Source of the DNA: Chloroflexota bacterium | GTDB lineage: Bacteria; Chloroflexota; FW602-bin22; JACPRP01 | Reading direction: 5' to 3' | DNA length: 37,136 nt | Assembly: GCA_016210495.1 (NCBI GenBank) | Contig: JACQUC010000168.1 | Coordinates: forward strand, 1-37,136 | Shown here: positions 15,511 to 23,409 of the stretch, in pieces | How positions within the stretch are numbered: the stretch's first letter is position 1 | Layout: each line of letters starts with the position of its first letter | Translations under genes and position numbers: made by a program | The notes under the pieces: generated by a model | What the model saw: only the letters and a program-made list of their open reading frames with translations | What the model was told of the DNA's origin: nothing | Database searches by the model: none

Positions 15511-17583
15511 TCACGAGGCTAAGCGGGTTGAGGCGCGCCCGAGAACATCATCGCAGAACACTCGATCCGACTTTTCGGCGATCTGCACGTCGATGAGCGC
15601 GCCACAGGACGAGCAAAAGAGCTCCCTCAACACCAGAGGAGTATCGTGAGGACAAAGCGGGCCTATTCTCGCTAGGGGCCCTTCACGCAGGCACACTGTT
15701 CTCGACTCCGTCGAGCCCTCGTCACATCTGGGGCAAATGGCGGTATTACCTGTCTGCACGGCCGCTTCCTTTAGGCGTCTGGCGCGAAGCTCGGTCCTGA
15801 GGGCGGTAGTGGCCTGATCATCAACGTCCTTCGAATCGGATGTCAGGACAACGCCATAGATCCCACTGGCACATTGCGATGAAACCAGGGCGTTCGTAAC
15901 GTCTTGGAGGACAGCCGCTGGATCGCGCTCCAACGGGTCCCCATATCCTCCCCCTCCTGAGTTGCGGTAGTAAAACAGGTCTCCCTTATCCATCCGATAG
16001 ACTCCCCAGTCTGCGGGCTCGGGGACGCCCATGGTCGACGATAGGTTGTGGGGGAGAGCGCCGGAGCCATCTCGAAAGCCAGCGTCTTTGAAGATCAGCA
16101 GATCCACACAGCACGCTGGATAGCCCCCGGCGATGCCATAGCTCTGTGGAACGTTAACGCCTCTGTTAAAAGTTACGAAACCCACGTCATCGCTGTCGTG
16201 AATAGCTATGCCAGCCTCTGTAGACAAACCTCCACGATACTTGCCTGCTCCACCAGAATCGCGTACGAGACGGCGATAGACGTACAATATGGGTGTGGTC
16301 ATCTCATGCATTTCGGCATTCCCCCAGCGTGACACCAGGTTCGGTATCTCTCCGCCGACGTCGATGCCGTCTCTGTCTCGGAATGCCCCGCCTGACCCCG
16401 CAAACGTATCGGTAAGCGCCGAGACGAACGTCTGGCCGTGCTGATCGGTGCCGAAAAAGGTGGCCGAAGTATGGCTTCCGTGCCAGACCGCTGTGGCTTC
16501 GCCCGCGTAGGCGGGACTGGCCGACAGCATCTTCGATATGCAGTAGGTCGCCAGGTTGTTGGCAATCTGCAGCATGCCCACCGTGGCGATCGACACAGGA
16601 GCCGGGAATCTGCAGTTGACCAGCGAACCCTCGGGAGCAATGACCTCGACGGGCCTTGTCGCTCCGTCATTCCAGACGATGTCGTAGCACAGGAGCGGGA
16701 AAAGCGGGGCGAAAACGCCCCCGACGGCGGCACAGTACGTGCAGTTGCTCCCGAAGGGCACCTGCGGGCTCGTTCCCGTGAAGTCGAAGCTCAAGCGGTC
16801 TTCACGCTTCGTCAGCGCCAACTCCACGCGATGCAGCTCTCCCTTCGAGTCCAGATACTGCCTCCCTCTCCACGTTCCGTCGGGAAGCTCGCGCAGGCGC
16901 CGGCGCAGCAGCTCTTCGGACTGGTCGATCAGCTCCTGGCAAACCGTGTCGACGACCTCCGGGCCAAATTCTGAGAACAGGGCACCCATTCTTCGCTTGG
17001 CCACTGTGCAGGCAGCAATCTGTGATCTCAGGTCGAGGGCGCTTAGGTCCGGGACCCGTCCGATGTTCGCGATGGTTTCGAAGACGTCCCGTCTGAGCCG
17101 GCCCCGGTCCACCAGCTTTAGCCCCTTGGTCCGAAAGCCCTCCTGATAGCAATCGGTTGCATCGGGGCAGAACCCCCCCGGACTCATCGCGCCGATATCG
17201 GTCACGTGAACAAAGTTCGCCGCAAAGGCAACTAGCTGGCCATCGTGGTGTATTGGGGCCACCAGATAGGCGTCGGGGGCGTGCAGGGCAGCCACGTAGG
17301 GGTCGTTGAGGAAATACACGTCGTCTTCGAAAATCCCCGGGTCGGCAGAGAACTCCCTTAGGATGTGCTTTACAGCCCACGAAGCGGGCACGATGTGGTG
17401 GAGGAACCCGGCCCCACTGATGAGCAGCCCGCCGTCAGCTCGATACAGTGACACCATCAGATCGTGCCCCTCGCTCGTAATATGCGTGCCCGACACGTTC
17501 TTCAGGGCGATGATCGCTTCCTCTACAATATTGAAAAGCCTGTGTCGAATGACGGCAAAAGTAATTGGATCAACCTTGGGCAT
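15511..17583 (-). CDS. Hydantoinase B/oxoprolinase-type protein with C-terminal Cys-rich domain
   Basis: 690 aa. The HyuB family (N-methylhydantoinase B, 5-oxoprolinase C-half, acetone/acetophenone carboxylase subunits) covers residues 1 to about 570. Seen are LNDPYVAALHAPDAYLVAPI and VHVTDIGAMSPGG, counterparts of the family's NDP and HxxDxGG regions, and the late NSGGGGYGDPLERDP near 545. The last 110 residues are extra: CPRC at 617-620 and CSSC at 657-660 with further Cys at 631, 644 and 677, a zinc-ribbon-like region whose CSSCGALIDVQIA resembles the gamma-type small subunit of acetone carboxylases (inferred). No HyuA partner is adjacent. It is the third gene after isochorismatase and a solute-binding lipoprotein (16-bp gap). 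HyuB/HyuA systems use ATP to open or carboxylate substrates; the substrate here is unknown. Confidence 0.85.
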   Translation of the reverse strand: MPKVDPITFAVIRHRLFNIVEEAIIALKNVSGTHITSEGHDLMVSLYRADGGLLISGAGFLHHIVPASWAVKHILREFSADPGIFEDDVYFLNDPYVAALHAPDAYLVAPIHHDGQLVAFAANFVHVTDIGAMSPGGFCPDATDCYQEGFRTKGLKLVDRGRLRRDVFETIANIGRVPDLSALDLRSQIAACTVAKRRMGALFSEFGPEVVDTVCQELIDQSEELLRRRLRELPDGTWRGRQYLDSKGELHRVELALTKREDRLSFDFTGTSPQVPFGSNCTYCAAVGGVFAPLFPLLCYDIVWNDGATRPVEVIAPEGSLVNCRFPAPVSIATVGMLQIANNLATYCISKMLSASPAYAGEATAVWHGSHTSATFFGTDQHGQTFVSALTDTFAGSGGAFRDRDGIDVGGEIPNLVSRWGNAEMHEMTTPILYVYRRLVRDSGGAGKYRGGLSTEAGIAIHDSDDVGFVTFNRGVNVPQSYGIAGGYPACCVDLLIFKDAGFRDGSGALPHNLSSTMGVPEPADWGVYRMDKGDLFYYRNSGGGGYGDPLERDPAAVLQDVTNALVSSQCASGIYGVVLTSDSKDVDDQATTALRTELRARRLKEAAVQTGNTAICPRCDEGSTESRTVCLREGPLARIGPLCPHDTPLVLRELFCSSCGALIDVQIAEKSDRVFCDDVLGRASTRLAS

Positions 17584-17599
17584 TGTCCCGCCCTAGCAG

Positions 17600-18604
17600 C
17601 TATTTCGCGGTTTCCCACATCATCGTCGAAGCGTCCACGGACTGCTTCAGCATTTCGTGCTTCACCATCAGCGCTATCTGGTTCTGCAGGCTCTTGACGT
17701 CCACCTTGGTGGACAGCACGTCCAGTGTAGTTTTCCGCAGCACTTCGGCGTCCTGCTTGGTGTATTCGGCAATCAGCTTAAGCTTCTCTTCCGGGTTGGA
17801 GTTCAAATACTCAATGGTTCGTGTCATTGCTCGCGCAAACTTCCGAGTTGCAATGGGGTTTGCCTTCACCCATTTTTCAGACGCGATCCACTGGGCGATA
17901 TTCAAGCCCGGCTCGATCTCGACAAAAGGATAGGATAGGGCCCTGGCTTTGCCCGAGTCCCGCATAATCATTGTAAAGGGTTCCGTGGAGAACACAGCAT
18001 CCACCTGCTTGTTGTACAAGGCGTCCCCCATCTGCGGGAAGCCAATCTCCGCAAAAGTGATCTTCTTCGGATCGACGCCGTTTCGGGCAACCAACTCCCT
18101 TGCGTAGAGCCAGTTGACATTGTTGAGAAGATTGATGCCAATCCTCTTGCCCTCTAGATCTTTTGCCGACTGAATAGGGCCGTCTTTCAGCACCATGAGG
18201 GCGGCCGAGTCGGGTGGCGCCTTCTGTGCACCATTACGGCCCGCGACCACGACGAAATCGATGCCTTCGGCGCGAGCCGTGGGCACGGAGATGAACGTCG
18301 CGCCGACGAAGTTCAGCTTGCCGGCGACCACTGCTTGCAGCCCCTCGGCACCCATCGCCATTGTCGATTCTACGGTGAGGCCCTCGTCCTTGAAATAGCC
18401 GAGCTTCTCAGCGGCGAGCACGTCGGCGCCGTTGGCCACAGGTAAGTTCCCGATCTTGAGGGTGCTTACTTCAGCCACCTCGGCCTTGGGGGATTCCGCC
18501 TTTTTCTCGGGCGATGGCGATGGCGCGGCGGATTGGCAGCCGTAGACCAAGAGCGAACCGAGGAGCGCGACCAGAAGACCCAGGTACAAGAATCCCTTTG
18601 TCAC
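17600..18604 (-). CDS. Solute-binding lipoprotein, NMT1/SsuA-like
   Basis: 334 aa. A signal peptide with lipobox LVYGC (Cys23) is followed by a short Ser/Pro/Glu-rich linker and a periplasmic-binding fold of the NMT1/SsuA type. VLAAEKLGYFKDEGLTVE is the characteristic opening of the binding domain. Family members deliver sulfonates, nitrate, thiamine precursors or aromatic acids to an ABC permease. No permease or ATPase gene lies nearby. The GTG start has GGAGG upstream. It lies between the isochorismatase and HyuB genes in one operon, so it probably captures the compound those enzymes process (inference). Confidence 0.88.
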   Translation of the reverse strand: MTKGFLYLGLLVALLGSLLVYGCQSAAPSPSPEKKAESPKAEVAEVSTLKIGNLPVANGADVLAAEKLGYFKDEGLTVESTMAMGAEGLQAVVAGKLNFVGATFISVPTARAEGIDFVVVAGRNGAQKAPPDSAALMVLKDGPIQSAKDLEGKRIGINLLNNVNWLYARELVARNGVDPKKITFAEIGFPQMGDALYNKQVDAVFSTEPFTMIMRDSGKARALSYPFVEIEPGLNIAQWIASEKWVKANPIATRKFARAMTRTIEYLNSNPEEKLKLIAEYTKQDAEVLRKTTLDVLSTKVDVKSLQNQIALMVKHEMLKQSVDASTMMWETAK

Positions 18605-18639
18605 CTCACACCTCCGCTTTATGTGATTACTTTGGCTCC

Positions 18640-18722
18640 TGGTGCGAGATCCGATCGGCGTAGGGGCGAGGTTTCCTCGTCCTTGGCCGGTCGGGCGGGG
18701 GCGCCGCCGCCATTTCGCACCA
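18640..18722. repeat. REP-like compound hairpin
   Basis: An 83-bp element bounded by inverted 8-mers TGGTGCGA (18640-18647) and TCGCACCA (18715-18722). Inside are TAGGGGCGAGG with the hairpin CGAGG-TTT-CCTCG (18667-18679) and a GC-only arm GGGCGGGGGCGCCGCCGCC. It fills the gap between the isochorismatase stop and the start of the solute-binding gene. Confidence 0.7.
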
Positions 18723-18726
18723 AGAA

Positions 18727-19359
18727 CTATTCTAGCGCCGCACCCAGCGTTTCAGAGAGCTCTTGCAACGTCATCACGGTCCCGAAGTAGATCTCGGTGT
18801 TTTTCAATGTCGCGCGGTACTGCTCCTCGTGTAACGAGGCGGTGCAGTCAGACACGAGGATCTGATCAAAATCTCGAAAATAGGCATCCCGAATCGTCGA
18901 CTCAACACAGACGTTGGTGGAGACACCCGAGATGATGAGCAGGCGCCTCCCGAGCATACGCAGGAGCACCTCCAGGGTGGTGTTGTAGAAGGCCGACATC
19001 CGGTGCTTCTTCACATAGTGGTCTTCGGGCCTCATTTCCGCCTTCAACTCCTGCACCGGCTCCGCGTCCCAGGTGTTGCGCTGAGCGACGCACGCCCCCG
19101 ACTTATCCATATGCGACGGAATAATGTGCTGCTTGCGCGTCGCATCGTCGGGGTAATGCTCCTGCAAGACCCACACAATCGGAATCTGAGCCTTGCGACA
19201 GAGCCTTACCAGCGATTTGACCCTGGGGACGATCGCTATTTGCGGCCGGTTGTCGAGACCGGCCAGGCGCAAGCCACCGCCGTCGTGGCAATAGCCGTTC
19301 TGCATGTCGATTACTACCAGCGCTGTGCTCTTGGGGTCGATCTTCAAGCCTTCGCTCAT
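18727..19359 (-). CDS. Isochorismatase-like cysteine hydrolase
   Basis: 210 aa. The isochorismatase/nicotinamidase superfamily fold with the full catalytic triad: Asp18 in VVIDMQNGY, Lys118 in KKHRMSAFYNT and Cys151 in GVSTNVCVEST, preceded by the usual non-proline turn. Family members hydrolyse amides or ureido acids (nicotinamide, N-carbamoylsarcosine, biuret, ureidoacrylate) or isochorismate. The ATG at 19359 is chosen because it precedes the first strand closely; the upstream extension to 19455 is unlike the family. It is the first gene of a leftward operon with a solute-binding lipoprotein and a HyuB-type protein. An amidohydrolase acting on a ring-opened nitrogen compound would fit that context, but this is inference. 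Confidence 0.88.
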   Translation of the reverse strand: MSEGLKIDPKSTALVVIDMQNGYCHDGGGLRLAGLDNRPQIAIVPRVKSLVRLCRKAQIPIVWVLQEHYPDDATRKQHIIPSHMDKSGACVAQRNTWDAEPVQELKAEMRPEDHYVKKHRMSAFYNTTLEVLLRMLGRRLLIISGVSTNVCVESTIRDAYFRDFDQILVSDCTASLHEEQYRATLKNTEIYFGTVMTLQELSETLGAALE

Positions 19360-19598
19360 TGCCCTTACGCCCTGCAACGGAAAGTCCGGAGAACGCGCCA
19401 CAAGGTGTCGGTAAATAGAAGCCGGTCGGAATCGGAAACCGGGCGACACAGCCAAAACTGCGCAGTTGTGAAAAGAGCCGCATCAAATGCCGAACTTCGG
19501 CGGAGCGCCACGCGTCGGTCAAGCCTTGCTGGTCTTAGGGACGGGAAGCAAGCGCGGGGCATCTTTGCCCAGTTACCTGTCATTAGCGAAGTGACGTT

Positions 19599-19627
19599 AT
19601 CATATCACGGGGCAGTCCCCCTGTCAA
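19599..19627 (-). promoter_or_regulatory. Promoter of the isochorismatase operon
   Basis: On the minus strand TTGACA (19627-19622) and TATGAT (19604-19599) are 17 bp apart. The spacer contains the small inverted repeat GGGG-CAGT-CCCC. Confidence 0.65.
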
Positions 19628-19634
19628 GTCGATC

Positions 19635-19649
19635 AGCCAACCAATGGCT
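19635..19649. promoter_or_regulatory. Possible operator between the divergent promoters
   Basis: An interrupted palindrome, AGCCA-ACCAA-TGGCT, lies midway between the two divergent -35 elements. Position suggests a shared regulator site; no regulator gene is in the window. Confidence 0.3.
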
Positions 19650-19675
19650 CGGACGACATCACGGAATCAAAAGCC

Positions 19676-19705
19676 TTGACAACAACAACGTCGCGATAGT
19701 ATAAT
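19676..19705 (+). promoter_or_regulatory. Near-consensus promoter of the flavoprotein-UbiD-HyuB operon
   Basis: Perfect TTGACA (19676-19681) and perfect TATAAT (19700-19705) with 18-bp spacing. Transcription should start near 19712, about 325 nt before the TTG start of the flavoprotein gene. Confidence 0.75.
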
Positions 19706-20038
19706 ACTGGCGGACACTCACCTCGTCGACACTGCCGCTTAAAGTGTCATCCTTCGTTTCGTACTCCAATGGCGTAGGTCAGCGGGCCAGCGCAGACCCT
19801 TTGTGCGCCCTGATGCATGTAGTCCCTTCTGCGATCAAGTATTGCGCCCAGGTAGACCGCAGGAGCGTATAACGGCCTACCGATTGTAACGGCCACGCCC
19901 TTTGTCCACCGGCGCGTGTGTTTGATACCTCTCCGTTTTGAGAAGAGCTGTCGATCGGATGTTTCGAGCTAGCCGTTTTGGCAGCCCACTGGTTGGACGA
20001 GTCGCCTGAGTTAGGCAAGCTGCGCCCTGGAGGCATAC

Positions 20039-21748
20039 TTGGAGCGCACCGAAGAGCTTAAGACGGACGTGCTGGTTCTCGGTGGCGGGATTGCCGGTTG
20101 CTTTGCCGCCATTAAGGCCAGGGAGCTAGGTCTGGACGTTATCTTGGTTGACAAAGGCGCTCCGGGCAGGAGTGGCCTGAGTCCTTGCATCTCGGGCGTC
20201 CTCAGCTATTTTGACGCGGGGCAAGACGATTACGATGCGTTCTACCACGAAGCTGTCGTCGAGTCTGGCGAGTGGCTAAACGACCAGGAGTGTCTGGAGG
20301 GCATGTTCGAGGAAACAGCGGATCGCATCAGGGAAATGGAAAGCTGGGGTGTTCGGTTCCAAAAGGATTCCGCGGGCCGCTTCGTACGTAAGCGTGGCCT
20401 GCAGATCAACCAGATGAACGTTTCTCTCAGCCGCGGCGGCCTTCAAATGATGCTGGTCCTCAGGGGAGAGGTTCTGCGACGTGGCGTCCGTACGTTCGAA
20501 AGGGTCATGGTTACAGACCTCTTGACCTCGGATAGCGAGGAGGTGACCAGCGGCAGAGTCGTCGGTGCCGTCGGCTTCAACGTCAGAACAGGCAAATTCT
20601 ATGTTTTCAGGGCGAAAGCGACGGTTATTGCCACAGGTGGTACCCACGCCGTTCAGTTGCGCTGCGTCCATCCCCATCTCAGCGGCGATGGCAGGGCCAT
20701 GGCCTACAGAGTCGGGGCCCAAATGCGAAACTTCGATTTGATATCGATCGGCCCACGCCTGCGCGATTTCGCCGGGCCCATCGGCCCGGGCCTGCAGATC
20801 TTTGCCATGGAAGGCGTTCACTTTATCAACGCCAGGTGCGAGAGAATTATGGAGAAATACGATCCCGTACGCCTGGAAAGGGCAAAGCGACCGGTGATCT
20901 CCCTCGCCATCGCCGCCGAGGAAAGAGAGGGCCGAGGGCCGGTGTACGTGGATGCCAGACACCTGAGCCCAGCCTCGCTTGATGCCGTCGAAAGAGCACT
21001 TCCTTTAGTTGTGAATACTCTTGCCTCTGTGGGGCAAAGCTTCCGAAAGCACTTGATCCCCTACACTGTCGATATACAGGACGTCATTGCGGGAGGAATT
21101 AGAGTGAACAAGGGGGGCGCGACGACTGTGCCGGGTCTTTACTGTGCCGGCGACGCTTCGGATCACGCAGACATGGGCGCGAACGAGTTCGTCGCCCAGG
21201 GTATAGCGTCGGCCAACGTCGGCCATCGTGCCGGCGAGGCGGCGGCAACATATGCCTTAGAAACCGACGAGCCGAGCGCAGATCAGCGCCAGGTGCGAGC
21301 GCTCATTGGCCAGGTATTCGCTCCTCTGAAACGCGATTCAGGACTGCGGCACCACGAGGTGCGGGCACACTGCAAGACGATTCTGGAGCGGGGTCTGCTG
21401 GGCCCGATCAAAAACGCGAAGGGACTGCAAGAAGCCATAACCATTGCAGGGGAAATAGGCCGCGACGAGGTGCCGAGGCTGGCAGCCAAAGATTATCACG
21501 ATCTGGCAAGATGCCTCGGCGTGCGGAACGAACTGGTCTTCCTCGACCTTATGGCCCGATGTTCCCTGATACGCACCGAAAGCCGTGGACCTCACTACCG
21601 CGAGGACTATCCGCAAAAGGATGATGCCAACTGGCTGAAGTGGGTGGTCGCCAAAAGACGGGTCGACAGCACAAACGTCTGGACTGAAGCCATACCCTTC
21701 GAGAAGTACCGACTTAGACCAGCAAGCGGTACTGAGGCCAAAGGATAA
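20039..21748 (+). CDS. FAD-dependent oxidoreductase, fumarate reductase / AprA-like
   Basis: 569 aa. It begins with an FAD-binding Rossmann motif VLVLGGGIAGCFAAIKARELG (GGGIAG at 15-20), and VDKGAPGRSG follows. It resembles the succinate dehydrogenase/fumarate reductase flavoprotein superfamily and the AprA branch. The FINARCERIMEKYDP and RGPVYVDARHL segments and the C-terminal RTESRGPHYREDYPQKDDANWLKW are typical of that superfamily. No signal peptide is seen, so it should act in the cytoplasm. The TTG start has GGAGG correctly spaced. A 2[4Fe-4S] ferredoxin gene follows directly, as in AprAB, so the pair likely forms one redox enzyme. The remaining operon contents (UbiD, HyuB) make adenylylsulfate reduction unlikely; oxidation or reduction of an organic intermediate is my guess. 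Confidence 0.85.
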   Translation: MERTEELKTDVLVLGGGIAGCFAAIKARELGLDVILVDKGAPGRSGLSPCISGVLSYFDAGQDDYDAFYHEAVVESGEWLNDQECLEGMFEETADRIREMESWGVRFQKDSAGRFVRKRGLQINQMNVSLSRGGLQMMLVLRGEVLRRGVRTFERVMVTDLLTSDSEEVTSGRVVGAVGFNVRTGKFYVFRAKATVIATGGTHAVQLRCVHPHLSGDGRAMAYRVGAQMRNFDLISIGPRLRDFAGPIGPGLQIFAMEGVHFINARCERIMEKYDPVRLERAKRPVISLAIAAEEREGRGPVYVDARHLSPASLDAVERALPLVVNTLASVGQSFRKHLIPYTVDIQDVIAGGIRVNKGGATTVPGLYCAGDASDHADMGANEFVAQGIASANVGHRAGEAAATYALETDEPSADQRQVRALIGQVFAPLKRDSGLRHHEVRAHCKTILERGLLGPIKNAKGLQEAITIAGEIGRDEVPRLAAKDYHDLARCLGVRNELVFLDLMARCSLIRTESRGPHYREDYPQKDDANWLKWVVAKRRVDSTNVWTEAIPFEKYRLRPASGTEAKG

Positions 21749-21788
21749 CAAAATTTCGATGACGTACCTTTTTGGGGGAGACCAACCG

Positions 21789-22004
21789 GTGACGACGACA
21801 AAGCCGTTGGACTTTGGTATCACAGAAGTATTGGCTTATCGGTGTACAGGCTGCGCTATTTGTGTTCAATCCTGTCCGAATGACGTGATCAGGATGAAAG
21901 GAGGTAAAGCCAGCATAAGATACCCCGAAGACTGCGCCGCGTGCTTTCTGTGCGTGGAAGATTGTCCGAGAGAGGCTATTTCAATAGGTTTACGACCCGT
22001 GTGA
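21789..22004 (+). CDS. 2[4Fe-4S] ferredoxin
   Basis: 71 aa from GTG 21789. Two classical clusters: CTGCAICVQSCP (Cys 19, 22, 25, 29) and CAACFLCVEDCP (Cys 49, 52, 55, 59), each expected to hold one [4Fe-4S]. The GTG start is chosen because GGGGGAG stands 9 nt upstream; an in-frame ATG at 21759 would add ten residues but has no well-placed ribosome site. It follows the flavoprotein gene closely and probably passes electrons to or from its FAD, comparable to AprB though far smaller. Confidence 0.88.
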   Translation: MTTTKPLDFGITEVLAYRCTGCAICVQSCPNDVIRMKGGKASIRYPEDCAACFLCVEDCPREAISIGLRPV

Positions 22005-22054
22005 CCGGAGGCCAACAATAAGCATCACCAAACCTGTGCGAGGAGGGTGCCAGT

Positions 22055-23227
22055 ATGAGTGCTGTCTTTGGGTCCAACGCCTTCTTGACGGTGGCCATAA
22101 CGTCTCTCGTTTTGCTGGCCGGCTGCGCAGCTCCGGCCCCACCAACACCAGCGCCTACCAAGCAGCCAGTCGTCGAGCCCACCAAACCGGTCGCCAAAGA
22201 GGCTGCCAAACCTGTGGATAAGCCGGTGGAGAAAGCTGTCGAAAAAGCTGCTCCAAAGGTTGCTATGCCAGCCAGGCTTGTGCCCGCCGTCAAGGTTAGA
22301 ATGGGCGATCAGGCCACGGCGTCCGATGGACCGATGTACGTTGCCCTTGAAAAGGGTTATTTCCTAGAGCAGGGCATCGATCTCGAGCTAACTTCGTTCG
22401 ACAGCTCGGCGAAGGTGATACCCGCAATAGCGGCCGGCCAACTGGAGGCTGTCGGCGCTGGCAGCGGCCCCGGTCTATTCAACGCCTACTACCGGGGCAT
22501 CGACATCAGGGTCGTGGCCGACCGCGCCAGAAATGTCCCTGGCCACGAATTCGCGACTCTGACCATGCGCGCCGACTTGCAGGATCGGGTCAAGGATTTC
22601 AAGGATCTGAGAGGGTTGAAGATTTCCGTGGCTTCCAAAGCCTCGGTGTCGTTGCCGCAGATCGCCAAGGCCCTGGCCAAGGGCGGGCTTACGACGAAGG
22701 ACATCGATTTGGTCGAAATGCCCTTTATGGACTCGCTCGCTGCGTTCGCCAACAAAGGCATCGATGGCGCGCTACTCATCGAACCCTTCGGCACACAAGC
22801 GGCCGACCGTGGCCTCGCCTTTAACTGGAAACGCGTTCATCCCGATTTCTATCCAAATCATCAAGCCGGTGTCTTGATGTTCGGGGCCGAATTTCACCAG
22901 CGCCAGCCCGAGGTGGCCAGGAGGTTCGTTATTGCATACATCAAGGGCATACGGGCATATATGGATGCGTTCGATAGGAACGCAGACACGGACGCGATTA
23001 TCAACGTGCTCACCAAGTACACTTCGTTGAAGGACCCAGCCGTCTATCGTAAGGTGCGTACCCCCGGCTTTGATCGCAACGGCTACGTTTTCGTTCAGCA
23101 CCTGATAGACGATCAAAATCTCTACGTGGACGAGGGTCTGATGAAGCCGAACGAGAAAATAGATATGAACAAGCTGGTGGACCACTCATATGTGGAGTAC
23201 GCGTTGAGCATCTTAGGCAAGCAGTAG
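22055..23227 (+). CDS. Solute-binding lipoprotein, NMT1/SsuA-like
   Basis: 390 aa. Signal peptide with lipobox LLAGC (Cys24), then a long Pro/Lys/Glu/Ala linker (about 25-75, with repeated KPV and EKA units), then a periplasmic-binding fold that opens with PMYVALEKGYFLEQGIDLEL. The ATG has GAGGAGG upstream. It is clearly paralogous to the 382-aa protein encoded at 26511-27659: both end with a KYTSLKDPxxYxKVxxPGxxxxG block. No ABC permease or ATPase is encoded nearby. Placement between the ferredoxin and a UbiD gene suggests that the ligand is the substrate of those enzymes (inference). Confidence 0.88.
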   Translation: MSAVFGSNAFLTVAITSLVLLAGCAAPAPPTPAPTKQPVVEPTKPVAKEAAKPVDKPVEKAVEKAAPKVAMPARLVPAVKVRMGDQATASDGPMYVALEKGYFLEQGIDLELTSFDSSAKVIPAIAAGQLEAVGAGSGPGLFNAYYRGIDIRVVADRARNVPGHEFATLTMRADLQDRVKDFKDLRGLKISVASKASVSLPQIAKALAKGGLTTKDIDLVEMPFMDSLAAFANKGIDGALLIEPFGTQAADRGLAFNWKRVHPDFYPNHQAGVLMFGAEFHQRQPEVARRFVIAYIKGIRAYMDAFDRNADTDAIINVLTKYTSLKDPAVYRKVRTPGFDRNGYVFVQHLIDDQNLYVDEGLMKPNEKIDMNKLVDHSYVEYALSILGKQ

Positions 23228-23409
23228 GCTCATTTCCCTGGAGTCTTTGCTTACGAAACTATTCTGATCAGCGAAACGGTCACCATGGGTTTAGGCAAGG
23301 GGCTCGTCTGCCGTGCGCCGGAATTCTTCGTCATGCCTTGAAGGCCAGAGCGCGACAGTTACGCCGTAGCTCGGACCGGCTGCCTGATTACGTCCTTGGG
23401 GAGGCGCGA

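Larger units (their letters stand above)
19360..20038. promoter_or_regulatory. Divergent control region of the catabolic island
   Basis: About 680 bp with no supported gene. Back-to-back promoters near 19.60-19.71 kb drive the leftward isochorismatase operon and the rightward flavoprotein operon. Both leaders are long (about 230 and 325 nt), leaving room for regulatory RNA structure, but I recognise no known riboswitch in either. Confidence 0.6.

Noticed and set aside
15482..15645. Plus-strand small frame with a perfect AAGGAGG before ATG
   Set aside because: It is antisense to the end of the HyuB-type gene and the product is unlike any protein I recognise; the ribosome site is probably chance.
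19779..20036. 85-aa minus-strand open frame in the leader of the flavoprotein operon
   Set aside because: No ribosome site, no motif, biased composition; it overlaps the predicted leader.
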